Source: Ciceribacter sichuanensis (GTDB lineage Bacteria; Pseudomonadota; Alphaproteobacteria; Rhizobiales; Rhizobiaceae). Taken from it: a stretch of DNA of 64,000 nucleotides. This document shows, piece after piece, positions 54,800-64,000 of this stretch (position 1 is the stretch's first letter; each line of letters opens with the position of its first letter). A model generated the notes under the pieces. That model had not been told where the DNA came from and made no database searches. It saw only the letters and a program-made list of their open reading frames with translations. The position numbers and the translations under genes were made by a program. The DNA lies in assembly GCF_024055605.1 (NCBI RefSeq), contig NZ_JAMXLX010000005.1:352082-416081 (forward strand), given 5' to 3'.

Positions 54800-55696
54800 T
54801 CAGGCCTTGTTCACGCTTGCGGCGTAGATCTGATCGATCGTTCCGGCCAGGCTCGCGTTGAACTCTGCGTCGCTCATTGAGACGCGCAGGTTCTCTGCCA
54901 GGGCACGCGAGAAGCTCGCGATCATGCCGTGGTTATGGCTGAGTTTTTCGCAGGCTTCGACAGTGCTGTAGCCGCCGGAAAGGGCGACGACGCGGACGAC
55001 CGACTTGTGCGCAACGAGAGGAGCGTAGAAATCGGCGACCGTCGGGATCGTCAGCTTCAGCATCACGGCTTCGCCTGCCGGAAGCTTGTCGAGCTGTCCG
55101 GCGATCTCGTCGCGAAGAATGGCTTCGGCCTCAACCTTGGTCGGGCTCTTGATGGAGACTTCAGGCTCGACGATCGGCACTAGGCCCTGACCGATGATCT
55201 GACGTGCCACCTCGAACTGCTGCTTGACGACGGCGGCGATCCCTGCCTTGTCGGCATGAGCGATTACCGAGCGCATCTTGGTGCCGAAAATTCCCTTTTC
55301 GCGGCCGCGGATCAGGAGAGCGTCCAGATCGGGCATCGGCTTCATCACCTGAACGCCGTTTTCTTCAGCTGCGAGGCCCTTGTCGATCTTGAGGAAGGGT
55401 ACAACGCCGCGCTTTTCCCAGAGATAGGAGGGAACGTCCTGACCGTCGACGTCGCCGTCCATGGTCCGCTCGAACAGAATGGCGCCGATGACCTTGTCGC
55501 CTGAAAAGGCGGGCGCGCTCATGATGCGGACGCGCATGGCATGCACCAGGCGGAACATTTCCTCGTCACCCTGGTAGTCGGATTCGGAAACGCCGTAGAG
55601 ACGCAAAGCTCCGGGTGTTGAACCGCCGCTCTGATCCAGCGCCGCAATGAAACCCGGCGCCGAGCTGATCTTGTTCAACATCTTCGCGTCCACCAT
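54800..55696 (-). CDS. fba: Fructose-bisphosphate aldolase, class I
   Basis: It cleaves fructose-1,6-bisphosphate to DHAP and glyceraldehyde-3-phosphate. The 298-residue protein is the metal-independent class I type: the start APGFIAALDQSGGSTPG, VPIVEPEVSI and the Schiff-base lysine within AVMLKLTIPTVADFY (about residue 214) all fit, as does VVALSGGYSTVEA. GGATAGGAGTG precedes the ATG. It belongs to the minus-strand run tkt-gap-antiporter-pgk-fba, but a 295-bp gap with a large inverted repeat separates it from pgk. Confidence 0.97.
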   Translation of the reverse strand: MVDAKMLNKISSAPGFIAALDQSGGSTPGALRLYGVSESDYQGDEEMFRLVHAMRVRIMSAPAFSGDKVIGAILFERTMDGDVDGQDVPSYLWEKRGVVPFLKIDKGLAAEENGVQVMKPMPDLDALLIRGREKGIFGTKMRSVIAHADKAGIAAVVKQQFEVARQIIGQGLVPIVEPEVSIKSPTKVEAEAILRDEIAGQLDKLPAGEAVMLKLTIPTVADFYAPLVAHKSVVRVVALSGGYSTVEACEKLSHNHGMIASFSRALAENLRVSMSDAEFNASLAGTIDQIYAASVNKA

Positions 55697-55894
55697 ACTT
55701 CACTCCTATCCCTAAAAATGGCGCGTCACGCGCTCACGTAAGTTCTGTGATTTCACGACCAATCGGCAATGCCGGATTGATCAATCACCGGATGATATCT
55801 TCGAGACATCCAGTCATTCTCAGTCTCTCAAAACCAAGATGACTCCGGCGATAACAGAACTTCCACGACAGGAAAATGGCAGCCTAACCTACTG

Positions 55895-55921
55895 AAACGA
55901 TTGAAATCACTTCAATCGTTT
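55895..55921. promoter_or_regulatory. Perfect 11-bp inverted repeat between pgk and fba
   Basis: AAACGATTGAA and TTCAATCGTTT are perfect arms around ATCAC, about 200 bp before the fba start. It lies in an AT-rich region between two genes of the carbon cluster. It could be an operator for a LacI- or RpiR-type regulator of glycolysis, or the tail hairpin of the pgk message. Neither is proven. Confidence 0.45.
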
Positions 55922-55952
55922 TAAAATTCAATAAAAAATACTTAAAGTTAAC

Positions 55953-55978
55953 GGCGGCAGATTCAAAAATCTGCCGCC
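55953..55978 (-). terminator. Hairpin after pgk
   Basis: GGCGGCAGATT and AATCTGCCGCC arms enclose a 4-base AT-rich loop, 14 bp after the pgk stop. On the minus strand it is followed by GTTAACTTT, a modest T-tract. Confidence 0.7.
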
Positions 55979-55991
55979 TTCGATCCTGCGC

Positions 55992-57194
55992 TTATTTGGA
56001 GACGGAGAGAACCGCCACGCCGGGCAGTTCCTTGCCTTCCATCCATTCGAGGAAGGCGCCGCCTGCCGTCGAGACGTAGCTGAAATCGTCGGCCACGCCT
56101 GCGTGATTGAGCGCCGAAACCGTGTCACCGCCGCCTGCAACGGAGACGAGCTTGCCGGCGCGGGTCTCTTCGGCGGCATGCTTCGCGGCCGAAACCGTCG
56201 CCGCATCGAAGGGGCTGATTTCGAAGGCGCCGAGCGGGCCGTTCCAGACCAGCGTGGAAGCCTTGGAGATCCATGCGTTGATGGCTTCAACGGACTTCGG
56301 ACCGACATCGAGCACCATGGCATCGGACGGGATGGCCTTGATGTCGACCGTCTCGTTGGCCGCGCCTGCCTTGAATTCGCGGGCGACGACGCCGTCTTCC
56401 GGCAGGACGATGGCGCAGCCAGCTTCCTTGGCCGTGGCGAGGATCTCTCTGGCGGTCTCTGCGAGGTCATGTTCGCAGAGCGACTTGCCGACATCGATGC
56501 CCTGCGCGGCGAGGAAGGTGTTGGCCATGCCGCCGCCGATCACCAGCGCGTCGACCTTCTTCACGAGGTTGGAGAGGAGGTCGATCTTGGTGGACACCTT
56601 GGCGCCGCCGACGATGGCGACGACGGGGCGGGCCGGATTGCCGAGGCCCTTTTCAAGCGCCTCGAGTTCGGCCTGCATGGTGCGGCCGGCAAAGGCTGGC
56701 ATGTGGTGGGCAAGGCCCTCGGTGGAGGCGTGGGCGCGGTGGGCGGCCGAGAAAGCGTCGTTGACGAAGATATCGCCATTCTTTGCCAGTTCGGCTGTGA
56801 ACTCCGGCGTGTTCTTTTCCTCGCCCTTGTGGAAGCGGGTGTTTTCCAGAAGCAGGATGTCGCCGTTTTCCATCTTTGCGATGGCGTCCGCTGCGACCGG
56901 CCCGATGCAGTCGGCGGCAAAGGTGACCTTCTGGTCGAGCACTTCTTCCACTGCGGGAGCGATCAGCGAGAGGGATTGGTCGGCGACGGGTTCACCTTTC
57001 GGGCGGCCGAAATGGGCGAGCAGGATGACCTTGGCGCCTTTCTTCGACAGTTCCTTGATCGTCGGAGCAACGCGCTCGATGCGGGTGGTGTCACTGACCT
57101 TGCCGTCGGTGACGGGAACGTTGAGGTCGACACGGACAAGAACGCGCTTGCCCGCGATATCGGTGAGATCGTCGAGAGTCTTGAAAGCCGGCAT
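55992..57194 (-). CDS. pgk: Phosphoglycerate kinase
   Basis: It interconverts 1,3-bisphosphoglycerate and 3-phosphoglycerate with ADP/ATP. The 400-residue length is standard. [18 protein letters not shown] (about 16-33) is the substrate motif, [10 protein letters not shown] follows, and the nucleotide region has [15 protein letters not shown] and the end [20 protein letters not shown]. The ATG at 57194 was chosen because 24 further upstream codons lack family sequence. The antiporter gene ends 78 bp upstream on the same strand. Confidence 0.97.
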   Translation of the reverse strand: MPAFKTLDDLTDIAGKRVLVRVDLNVPVTDGKVSDTTRIERVAPTIKELSKKGAKVILLAHFGRPKGEPVADQSLSLIAPAVEEVLDQKVTFAADCIGPVAADAIAKMENGDILLLENTRFHKGEEKNTPEFTAELAKNGDIFVNDAFSAAHRAHASTEGLAHHMPAFAGRTMQAELEALEKGLGNPARPVVAIVGGAKVSTKIDLLSNLVKKVDALVIGGGMANTFLAAQGIDVGKSLCEHDLAETAREILATAKEAGCAIVLPEDGVVAREFKAGAANETVDIKAIPSDAMVLDVGPKSVEAINAWISKASTLVWNGPLGAFEISPFDAATVSAAKHAAEETRAGKLVSVAGGGDTVSALNHAGVADDFSYVSTAGGAFLEWMEGKELPGVAVLSVSK

Positions 57195-57271
57195 GATGAT
57201 ACCCGTCGTTTTGCTGTTAACTGGGCTGACGGGCCGGACATTTACATCGCTCGCCAAACGACGCAAGGCGA

Positions 57272-59107
57272 TCAGTTATTATTTTCGCCCTGCGCCGCAA
57301 TGGCCCGCTCCGCGCGTTTCTTGCGAAGATAGTCGCGGAGAGCGTGTGCCAGTTCACGGATATTCAAGAAGATAGGCAGGTTGGTGGCGGGAGCCACCGG
57401 CTCCAGCGAAACGCCGACCGAGGCAATATGTCCCGATTCGTCGAGGTCGCGCACGATCAGAACGATGGTTCCGAGGCGCACACGGTCGGCATATTCGCCG
57501 CTGCCGCCGAGTCGCTGCGCGATGAGTTCGGCGACGGTCTTCTGGCGTTCGGCTGCATTGATCAGCAGGGGACCATAGGCCTGATCGAGATCCTCGACGC
57601 GGGTTGTGGGCGAAATTGCGAAGGTGCCGAAGAACTCGCTGTCATCCTCCGCCACAGGAGCCTTGCTGGCGAACAGGCGGTCCAGCAGCTTGGAATAACC
57701 GGGGGCGATGAAGAGATAGACCTGATCGTTTTCGCGCAGGCGACCGGCATACTGGTAGCGCATGGACTTGCCGTCGCGGATGACGAGGGAGGGGGAGGCC
57801 CAGCGGGGGATGCGCTCGCCGCGCAGCACCGGGCTGTCGGCCACCACACGGTAGGCCAGCAACTCGTGGTTGGCGGCACCCGGCAGGTCTAGTTCCAGTT
57901 TGTCGATGGCGCCGAGGCGCTTGGGGACGATGAGGCCGAGCTTGCGGGCGACGGGCTTGATGGTCCAACCCTGTAGCAACAGCGAGATCATCACCACGAT
58001 GAAAGCCGTGTTGAAATAGAGTTGGCCGTCCTCAAGATTGCCGAGAATGGGCAGAATGGCGAGCAAGATCGAGACTGCGCCGCGCAGACCGACCCAGGCG
58101 ATGAAGCCGGTTTCTCTTTGTGTGTAGTCATAAGGAAGCAGGCAGATCCAGACCGCCAGAGGGCGCGCCACGAACACCAGAAAGAGGCCGAGCAGCACGG
58201 CCGGCAGCAGGATCGCCGGAAACTGCGATGGGCTGGCGAGCAGGCCGAGCACGAGGAACATGACGATCTGTGCAAGCCATGTCAGCCCGTCCTGAAAACG
58301 AGCGATCGAGGCGCGTGCGGGGATCTTCTGGCTGCCGGCATAGATGCCCGCGACATAAACGGCGAGAAAGCCGCTGCCGCCGACGGCACCGGTATAGGAG
58401 AAGACCAGCAGGGCGAGCGCAAGCATGAAGATCGGGGCAAGCCCCCGTTCCACCTTGAGGCGCCTCAAGACGAAAACGATGATGGCGCCGCCAATCAGTC
58501 CGAGTGCAAGGCCCAATCCCATCTGCTCGATGAATAGCCTGGCCAGTTCGAGATCGAAGCCGGAAGCTCCCTTGCCGGTGGAGAGCAATTGCACCAGCGC
58601 CATGGTGAGGAAGATCGCCATGGGGTCGTTGGTGCCGGATTCGACTTCCAGCGTGGAGCGGACCTTGTCGCGGATGTTGATACCGCCGATGCGCAGCAGG
58701 AAGAACACCGCGGCCGCGTCCGTCGAGGCGACGATAGAGCCGAGCAGCATGCCTTCCATGAAAGAGAAACCCAGCAAAAGCTGGGCAACAAGACCGAACA
58801 ACGTGGCCGTCAAAAGAACGCCGACCGTTGCGAGCGTCAATGACGGCATGGCCGAAAGTTTGAAGGATTGCAGCGACGTTCCGAAGCCGGAATCGAAGAG
58901 AATGATCGCAAGCGCGATCGAGCCCAGCACGTAGGCAAGACTGTTGTTGGAAAACTGGATGCCCAGACCGTCGGTGCCTGTCAGCAGGCCGATCACGAGG
59001 AAGAGCAGGAGGAGCGGAGCGCCGAAGCGGAAGGCGATCAGACTGGAAAAGGCGGCCAGCAGGACAAGAGCGGTTGCCACCAGCGTTATGGCATAGAATT
59101 CGTCCAA
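57272..59107 (-). CDS. CPA1-family potassium/proton antiporter
   Basis: The 611-residue protein has about 12 membrane helices (residues 1-395) with the CPA1 blocks [34 protein letters not shown] (ion-binding Asp pair) and [20 protein letters not shown] cytoplasmic RCK_C/TrkA-C-like domain and a CorC-like tail follow, as in NhaP2/CvrA K+/H+ antiporters. It starts at a TTG with GAGGGG about 12 bases upstream. It sits between gap and pgk in the central carbon cluster, an unusual neighbour. Its substrate, K+ rather than Na+, is inferred from the family. Confidence 0.9.
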   Translation of the reverse strand: MDEFYAITLVATALVLLAAFSSLIAFRFGAPLLLLFLVIGLLTGTDGLGIQFSNNSLAYVLGSIALAIILFDSGFGTSLQSFKLSAMPSLTLATVGVLLTATLFGLVAQLLLGFSFMEGMLLGSIVASTDAAAVFFLLRIGGINIRDKVRSTLEVESGTNDPMAIFLTMALVQLLSTGKGASGFDLELARLFIEQMGLGLALGLIGGAIIVFVLRRLKVERGLAPIFMLALALLVFSYTGAVGGSGFLAVYVAGIYAGSQKIPARASIARFQDGLTWLAQIVMFLVLGLLASPSQFPAILLPAVLLGLFLVFVARPLAVWICLLPYDYTQRETGFIAWVGLRGAVSILLAILPILGNLEDGQLYFNTAFIVVMISLLLQGWTIKPVARKLGLIVPKRLGAIDKLELDLPGAANHELLAYRVVADSPVLRGERIPRWASPSLVIRDGKSMRYQYAGRLRENDQVYLFIAPGYSKLLDRLFASKAPVAEDDSEFFGTFAISPTTRVEDLDQAYGPLLINAAERQKTVAELIAQRLGGSGEYADRVRLGTIVLIVRDLDESGHIASVGVSLEPVAPATNLPIFLNIRELAHALRDYLRKKRAERAIAAQGENNN

Positions 59108-59316
59108 CCCCGCAATCCCCTCTTACATGCAACGCCAAGTCCCTGCAGTGCACACAATAGTCCCGTGCGCGCCGCCGGACAGTAGTCGCAGCAACGTTTC
59201 GCAGTCGTGACGGGCACGACAACGGTGCAATGGGACGATCAGGCAGAACTGCCAGAAGACGAGAACCAAGTTATCATCTTCAATCATGATGAGAGTAGGG
59301 CGAAATCTGAAAAACA

Positions 59317-59349
59317 TAAAGGCGGATCGGTGATCCGATCCGCCCTTTT
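59317..59349. terminator. Terminator after gap
   Basis: GGCGGATCGG and CCGATCCGCC are perfect 10-bp arms around TGAT. The left side is A-rich (ACATAAA) and the right CTTTTC, so it can act in both directions. It lies about 25 bp after the gap stop. Confidence 0.88.
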
Positions 59350-59372
59350 CATGATGCGATATGGTCGCCGGT

Positions 59373-60383
59373 TCAGATGAACTTGGCGAAGGCAACCGAG
59401 GTGTCGGCCATGCGGTTCGAGAAGCCCCACTCGTTGTCGTACCAGCTCAGGACGCGGACGAAGTTGCCTTCGAGAACCTTGGTCTGGTCGATCGCGAAGA
59501 TCGAGGAGTGGCTATCGTGGTTGAAGTCGCGCGAGACCAGCGGCTCTTCGGTGTAGCCGAGGATGCCCTTCAGGGCGCCATTGGAGGCAGCCTTGATGGC
59601 TTCGTTGATTTCTTCCTTCGTGGTGTTCTTCTTGGCGACGAACTTGAAGTCGACAACCGAGACGTTCGGGGTCGGAACGCGGATCGAGGTGCCGTCGAGC
59701 TTGCCCTTGAGGTGTGGCAGCACGAGGCCAACGGCCTTGGCAGCGCCGGTCGAGGTCGGGATCATCGAGAGAGCCGCAGCGCGAGCGCGGTACAGGTCCT
59801 TGTGCATCGTGTCCAGCGTCGGCTGGTCGCCGGTGTAGGAGTGGATCGTGGTCATGAAGCCGTGGTCGATGCCGACTGCGTCGTCCAGAACCTTGACCAC
59901 CGGAACCAGGCAGTTCGTGGTGCAGGATGCGTTGGAGATGACCAGGTGGTCCTTGGTCAGCTGGTCGTGGTTGACGCCGAAGACGACGGTCAGGTCGGCG
60001 CCATCGGCCGGAGCCGAGACGATGACGCGCTTGGCGCCGGCGGTCAGGTGAGCGGCGGCCTTGTCGCGGGCGGTGAAGATGCCGGTGCATTCCAGCGCGA
60101 TGTCAACGCCGAGTTCGCCATGGGGCAGGGTTGCCGGATCCTTAATCGCCGTGACCTTGATCGGCTTGCCGCCGGCAACGGTGATGGTGTCGCCATCGAC
60201 CTTCACATCGGCCGGGAACTTGCCGTGGATGGAATCGTAGCGCAGCAGATGGGCGTTGGTTTCGACCGGGCCGAGGTCGTTGATGGCCACGACTTCGATG
60301 TCGGTACGACCCGACTCGACGATGGCGCGCAGTACGTTACGGCCGATGCGGCCGAAACCGTTGATGGCAACTTTCACAGTCAT
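59373..60383 (-). CDS. gap: Glyceraldehyde-3-phosphate dehydrogenase, type I
   Basis: It oxidises glyceraldehyde-3-phosphate to 1,3-bisphosphoglycerate with NAD(P)+. The 336-residue enzyme begins [18 protein letters not shown] (NAD fold), has catalytic Cys154 in [23 protein letters not shown] soon after, and ends [13 protein letters not shown]. Asn35-Asp36-Leu fits NAD preference. GGGAG precedes the ATG. It is 81 bp downstream of tkt, in which a 9-bp hairpin (60428-60451) may separate the transcripts. Confidence 0.98.
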   Translation of the reverse strand: MTVKVAINGFGRIGRNVLRAIVESGRTDIEVVAINDLGPVETNAHLLRYDSIHGKFPADVKVDGDTITVAGGKPIKVTAIKDPATLPHGELGVDIALECTGIFTARDKAAAHLTAGAKRVIVSAPADGADLTVVFGVNHDQLTKDHLVISNASCTTNCLVPVVKVLDDAVGIDHGFMTTIHSYTGDQPTLDTMHKDLYRARAAALSMIPTSTGAAKAVGLVLPHLKGKLDGTSIRVPTPNVSVVDFKFVAKKNTTKEEINEAIKAASNGALKGILGYTEEPLVSRDFNHDSHSSIFAIDQTKVLEGNFVRVLSWYDNEWGFSNRMADTSVAFAKFI

Positions 60384-60427
60384 TGCGTAGACTCCCGCTT
60401 TTGAAAAGAGCTTCGGATTATGATGCG

Positions 60428-60451
60428 TAAGGGCGCCCTTGAGCGCCCTTA
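60428..60451 (-). terminator. Hairpin between tkt and gap
   Basis: TAAGGGCGC and GCGCCCTTA are perfect 9-bp arms around CCTTGA, 14 bp after the tkt stop. There is no T-tract, so it may attenuate rather than stop transcription into gap. Confidence 0.5.
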
Positions 60452-60464
60452 GTCAATTGGAACT

Positions 60465-62447
60465 TTAGGCGAGCTTTGCCTCGGCTGCGGTAACGACCGC
60501 CTCCGGGGTGATGCCGAAATGCTGGTAGAGTTCCTTGTAGGGGCCGGATGCGCCGAAGGACTTCATGCCGATGAAGATGCCATCGGAACCGATGATGCTA
60601 TCCCAGCCCTGGCGGATGGCGGCTTCGACGCCGATCTTGACCGGTGCGTTGCCGATGATCGCCTTGCGATAGGCTTCCGGCTGCTCGAAGAACAACTCGA
60701 AACACGGCACCGAAACGACACGTGCCGGAACGCCCTTGGCGGCAAGGGCTGCCTGCGCCTTCAGCGCTATCTCGACTTCCGAACCGGAAGCGAAGATCGA
60801 GACCTTGGCGTCGCTGGCGGAAACCAGTTCGTAGGCGCCGTAGGCGCTGAGGTTCTTTTCTTCGTATTCGGTACGGGCTGCGATGAGGTTCTGACGGGTC
60901 AGAGCGAGGCCGGACGGACGGTGCTTGTTCTCAAGAGCCACCTGCCAGCATTCCGCCGTCTCAGTGGCGTCGGCCGGACGGAACATCAGGAGGTTCGGGA
61001 TGGCGCGCAATGCTGCCATCTGTTCGACCGGCTGATGGGTCGGGCCGTCTTCGCCAAGACCGATGGAATCATGGGTCAGGACGTGGATGACGCGGATGCC
61101 CATCAGTGCGGCAAGGCGGATCGACGGACGGCAATAGTCCGAGAAGATCAGGAAGCCGCCGGAATAAGGGATCAGGCCGCCATGCAGCGCGATGCCGTTC
61201 ATGGCAGCGGCCATGCCGTGTTCGCGGATGCCGTAGTGGATGTAGCGGCCGGAGAAGTCGTCAGGGGTGATCGACTTGGTCTGGCTGGTCTTGGTGTTGT
61301 TCGAGCCGGTCAGGTCGGCCGAGCCGCCGACGGTTTCGGTCAGCACGCCGTTGATGACTTCAAGCGCATCCTCGGAAGCCTTGCGGGTCGCGACGGTCGG
61401 TTTGGTTTCAGCGAGCTTCTTCTTGTAGGCGTCGATGGCGCCGTCGAAGCTGCCCGGCAGGTCGCCGGCAAAGCGGCGGGTAAACTCGGCGCGCTTTTCT
61501 GCGTCCGAGCTTGCCAGACGCTCTTCCCAGTCCTTGCGGGTCTTGGTGGAGCGCAGGCCGGCGAGGCGCCATGCGTCGAGCACGTCAGCAGGAACGACGA
61601 AGGGTTCCTCTTCCCAGCCGAGCGCCTTGCGGGCGGCAGCGATTTCCTCGGCGCCGAGCGGCGAGCCGTGAACCTTGTGGGTGCCGGCCTTGTTCGGGGC
61701 GCCGAAACCGATCACCGTCTTGCAGGCGATCATGGTCGGCTTGTCGGACTTGCGGGCGGTTTCGAGCGCTGCGGCGATCTCTTCCGGATTGTGGCCGTCA
61801 ACGGCGAGCGTGTTCCAGCCGGAGGCGCGGAAGCGGGCGTGCTGGTCGGTCGAATCGGCGAGCGAAATCGCACCGTCGATCGAGATGCCGTTGTTGTCCC
61901 AGAGCACGATCAGCTTGTTGAGCTTCAGGTGGCCGGCAAGCGAAATCGCTTCCTGGCTGATGCCTTCCATCAGGCAGCCGTCGCCGACCAGCGCATAGGT
62001 GTGGTGGCTCTGCAGGTCGGGGCCGAATTCGGTGGACAGCTTCTTTTCGGCTATCGCCATGCCGACGGCATTGGCAATGCCCTGGCCGAGCGGGCCGGTC
62101 GTTGTCTCAATACCGGTAGCGTGGCCGTATTCCGGATGGCCGGCGGTCTTGGCGCCCATCTGGCGGAACTGCTTGATGTCCTCGATGGTCATGTCCTCGT
62201 AGCCGGTCAGATAGAGCAGCGCGTAGAGGAGCATCGAGCCATGGCCGGCCGACAGGACGAAACGGTCGCGGTCGGGCCACAGCGGGTTCTTGGGGTCAAA
62301 GCTCAGAAAGCGGGTGAAGAGCACGGTCGCGACATCGGCACATCCCATGGGCATGCCGGGATGTCCGGAATTGGCCTTTTCCACTGCGTCCATGGCAAGG
62401 AATCGGATCGCATTTGCCATCCGGTTATGTTTGTCGGGAGAAATCAT
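60465..62447 (-). CDS. tkt: Transketolase
   Basis: A TPP enzyme that moves two-carbon units between sugar phosphates in the pentose phosphate and Calvin cycles. The 660-residue product starts [20 protein letters not shown]. It has the TPP-binding [20 protein letters not shown] (about 154-173), ENGISIDG-like [10 protein letters not shown], and the C-terminal pyrimidine domain with [19 protein letters not shown]. It heads the minus-strand carbon cluster tkt-gap-antiporter-pgk-fba and is divergent from the DUF4164-zapA genes. Confidence 0.97.
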   Translation of the reverse strand: MISPDKHNRMANAIRFLAMDAVEKANSGHPGMPMGCADVATVLFTRFLSFDPKNPLWPDRDRFVLSAGHGSMLLYALLYLTGYEDMTIEDIKQFRQMGAKTAGHPEYGHATGIETTTGPLGQGIANAVGMAIAEKKLSTEFGPDLQSHHTYALVGDGCLMEGISQEAISLAGHLKLNKLIVLWDNNGISIDGAISLADSTDQHARFRASGWNTLAVDGHNPEEIAAALETARKSDKPTMIACKTVIGFGAPNKAGTHKVHGSPLGAEEIAAARKALGWEEEPFVVPADVLDAWRLAGLRSTKTRKDWEERLASSDAEKRAEFTRRFAGDLPGSFDGAIDAYKKKLAETKPTVATRKASEDALEVINGVLTETVGGSADLTGSNNTKTSQTKSITPDDFSGRYIHYGIREHGMAAAMNGIALHGGLIPYSGGFLIFSDYCRPSIRLAALMGIRVIHVLTHDSIGLGEDGPTHQPVEQMAALRAIPNLLMFRPADATETAECWQVALENKHRPSGLALTRQNLIAARTEYEEKNLSAYGAYELVSASDAKVSIFASGSEVEIALKAQAALAAKGVPARVVSVPCFELFFEQPEAYRKAIIGNAPVKIGVEAAIRQGWDSIIGSDGIFIGMKSFGASGPYKELYQHFGITPEAVVTAAEAKLA

Positions 62448-62797
62448 GGCTGTTCCGCTTGTTCCGGGTCTTGGGAAACGGCCCGCGCATCCACGCGGTC
62501 GTTTGAAAGCGGCTGATCCTTAGCAGGTGAATCGCGCAAGTCAACAAATGCCCGGTATTCTGGCGTTTAACGTGGCAAAAAACACGTTTCTGCCTCTTTT
62601 CTATGCGCTGCACTATATCGGCTCATCGATGGCTGCGAAGAGATGGCTATGTCCCGTTCGTCCACAAGATAGGCCGTGTTGCCATGAGGGCTCTTTATTG
62701 ACGGGTGGCAATCCCGCCGCATACTGTCCGCCTTCAATTCAGCGTGTCTTTGATGGCGATTCGGGTCACCTTTTCTGGAAAGCAGGGGCTTCAGGGA

Positions 62798-63070
62798 ATG
62801 CCGACGGAAAATTCGTTCGACATAGCGCTCGGCGCCCTTCGGCAGGCGATCTCCGGTCTTGAGAACGCCATCGACATGCGTATCGAGGCGCAGAGGGACA
62901 ACAGCGAGGTCGCCAGCGAGGTCAAGCGGGTGCATGCCGACCGCGCGCGGCTTGCCCAGGAGCTGGATCAGTCCGAATTCCGGGCCAACCGGCTGGAAGA
63001 GGTCAATCGCGAGGTTTCGCGTCGGCTGGTGACAGCCATGGAAACCATTCGGGCGGTTCTCGACAGGTAG
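62798..63070 (+). CDS. DUF4164 family protein
   Basis: The 90-residue, highly helical protein (ENAIDMRIEAQRDNSEVASE and a long coiled coil after it) matches DUF4164, an alphaproteobacterial family usually encoded just before zapA. AGGGA precedes the ATG; the open frame runs further upstream without family sequence. Position suggests a division-related accessory, as ZapA is its neighbour 62 bp on, but no function is known. Confidence 0.82.
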   Translation: MPTENSFDIALGALRQAISGLENAIDMRIEAQRDNSEVASEVKRVHADRARLAQELDQSEFRANRLEEVNREVSRRLVTAMETIRAVLDR

Positions 63071-63132
63071 GCCCGCCTGCCTGAATTCATTGAAATACAA
63101 AGCCGGCGCCAGAGCGCCATTTGGGAAGACTG

Positions 63133-63507
63133 ATGGCACAGGTGACTGTAACGATCGACGGCAAAGCCTATCGCATGGCCTGCGACGAGGGGCAGGAAGA
63201 TCATCTGATCGACCTTGCCACCCAGTTCGACCGTTATGTCAATCATCTGAAGACGCAGTTCGGCGAGATCGGGGATCTCCGGGTGACTGTCATGGCCGGT
63301 ATCATGATCATGGACGAACTGTCCGAACTCAACCGTCGTATTGCTGCGCTCGAAGGCGAGGTCGCGACCTTCCGCTCCGGTCAGGATGCTGCGATGACGG
63401 GTGCACGCCAGCGAGAGGAGATGCTGACCCAGGTGGTCGGTGAACTCACCGAACGGCTGAACGGCATAACCCGCAAGCTCACCGCGCGCCCTTCGGTGGG
63501 AACGTAA
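63133..63507 (+). CDS. zapA: Cell division protein ZapA
   Basis: ZapA binds and bundles FtsZ filaments at the division ring. The 124-residue protein begins MAQVTVTIDGKAYRMACDEG, followed by DLATQFDRYVNHL and a long C-terminal coiled coil for dimerisation. TTGGGAAGAC precedes the ATG. It forms a unit with the DUF4164 gene and is followed by the 6S RNA gene, the conserved zapA-ssrS-ygfA order of proteobacteria. Confidence 0.93.
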   Translation: MAQVTVTIDGKAYRMACDEGQEDHLIDLATQFDRYVNHLKTQFGEIGDLRVTVMAGIMIMDELSELNRRIAALEGEVATFRSGQDAAMTGARQREEMLTQVVGELTERLNGITRKLTARPSVGT

Positions 63508-63582
63508 GTCGTCCGGTTTGAAATTTCCGGATATGCTGCCGGGAGGCTCTGGCGGACGCCGTCGTTTCATCCTATATTGAAG

Positions 63583-63745
63583 TTGCGGTCTGCGGCTCTC
63601 GACAGGAACACACAATCCCTGGGGCCATACCCGATCCAAAGGGAGCTGTCCCTGACCCGGCCCGTGGGCTTGGTCATATGGCGCCCACCTACGTTTGTAG
63701 GCACCCAGGATCGTAACTCTCCATCGGCTCCGTGGATCGCACTTC
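63583..63745 (+). ncRNA. ssrS: 6S RNA
   Basis: This RNA mimics an open promoter and sequesters the sigma-70 RNA polymerase. The 5' TGCGGTCTGCGG pairs, with three G-U wobbles, with 3' CCGTGGATCGCA to form the closing stem of a rod about 160 nt long. Between them lie paired stretches (GGGGCCATACCC, GGGAGCTGTCCC and CGCCCACCTACG with CGTTTGTAGGC) and a central bulge, as in alphaproteobacterial 6S. TATATT at 63573-63578 is a plausible -10. Location just after zapA supports it. The exact ends are approximate. Confidence 0.85.
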
Positions 63746-63780
63746 CCTTTCACACAGGCTTATTGTTAAGGCGCTGACTA

Positions 63781-63873
63781 GTGCGTCCATTTGGACGCAC
63801 AAAGGACGCTCTAACATCTTGAATCTACGCATCGAGCTTTCCGAAAATCGATTCCGATTTTCGGGCCGATGCG
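63781..63873. repeat. Rhizobial palindromic intergenic repeat
   Basis: GTGCGTCC-ATTT-GGACGCAC (63781-63800) is followed by a second palindrome, CCGAAAATCG-ATTC-CGATTTTCGG (63841-63864), which is nested in GCATCG/CGATGC arms (63829-63872). I recognise this composition as a dispersed rhizobial intergenic mosaic element. It lies between ssrS and the insertion sequence. Confidence 0.75.
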
Positions 63874-63957
63874 CTAGGCCCAATCGACATTCAGGATTCC
63901 CAAATCGCTTGAAGCCTGATTCATAGGACACCGTGTTTTGATCACGGAGGTCTCTGG

Positions 63958-64000
63958 ATGGCAGCCAGTCGATATGAATTGAGCGATGTTCAGTGGGCGA
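63958..64000 (+). mobile_element. Insertion sequence, start of an IS5-type transposase (cut by window edge)
   Basis: The last 43 bases give the open N-terminus MAASRYELSDVQWA after a GGAGG six to ten bases upstream. RYELSDxQW is typical of IS5-family DDE transposases. The element's left end must lie between about 63875 and 63957, but no terminal inverted repeat can be proven without the right end. Frame status of the rest is unknown. Confidence 0.65.

Noticed and set aside
1..64000. CRISPR arrays, tRNA or rRNA genes, prophage or conjugative DNA
   Set aside because: No direct-repeat arrays, cloverleaf with CCA end, ribosomal RNA or phage/plasmid genes were seen anywhere in the window.

Overview
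The window looks like a piece of a Rhizobiaceae chromosome (Rhizobium/Agrobacterium-like alphaproteobacterium). The evidence is an Omp10 lipoprotein, homospermidine synthase, many alphaproteobacterial DUF families (DUF1036, DUF1192, DUF1244, DUF1465, DUF2312, DUF4164, DUF459, DUF882), a cysteine-free ribosomal L31, a class I fructose-bisphosphate aldolase beside pgk, and rhizobial intergenic palindromic repeats. It is GC-rich and almost entirely core genome. I see no prophage, CRISPR array, tRNA or rRNA. The only mobile DNA is the first 43 bases of a probable IS5-type transposase at the right edge.

Left part (1-16 kb): the end of a small heat-shock protein, a bile-acid-symporter-like carrier divergent from a LysR regulator, threonine aldolase, and the two glutamate synthase subunits gltB and gltD with a 21-bp inverted repeat upstream of gltB. 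Envelope genes follow: a DUF459 SGNH-hydrolase-like protein, an MltB-like lytic transglycosylase, galU, a beta-barrel outer membrane protein and a KdsD-like arabinose-5-phosphate isomerase. A rhizobial repeat sits after the last of these.

Middle (16-34 kb): an NfeD/SPFH pair, ferrochelatase, a LysM-tailed periplasmic nucleotidase, Omp10 and homospermidine synthase. A tight operon pabB-pabC-yciI-DUF3445 links p-aminobenzoate (folate) synthesis to a putative haem-dependent N-demethylase. Next come oligoendopeptidase F, an NtrC-like regulator with degenerate sigma-54 contact and Walker B motifs, a DUF882 (M15-like) cell-wall protein and several small conserved proteins.

Middle-right (34-54 kb): DUF1036-pyk overlapping by one base, a TPR protein, rpmJ, a ydcH-purE-purK operon with a second YdcH-like gene divergent from it, an ArsR-like regulator, a ThiE-like protein, a Sel1-repeat protein, an MgtC/DUF4010 membrane protein and a SuhB-type phosphatase. 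A stator-like MotA/MotB pair without flagellar context follows, then an FAD dehydrogenase, an MsbA-like ABC exporter, rpmE, DUF1465, DUF1192 overlapping an MFS carrier, a 51-residue membrane protein, a PhzF-like protein and a PACE efflux protein.

Right part (54.8-64 kb): a central carbon cluster, all on the minus strand (tkt, gap, a CPA1-type K+/H+ antiporter, pgk, fba). On the plus strand are a DUF4164 protein, zapA and a structure I identify as 6S RNA (ssrS). A rhizobial palindromic repeat and the start of an insertion sequence follow, where the partner gene ygfA/fau would usually lie. The most interesting signals are the odd NtrC-like regulator, the folate/N-demethylase operon, the non-flagellar stator pair, the LysM-nucleotidase fusion, the long inverted repeats upstream of gltB and fba, and the unannotated 6S RNA.
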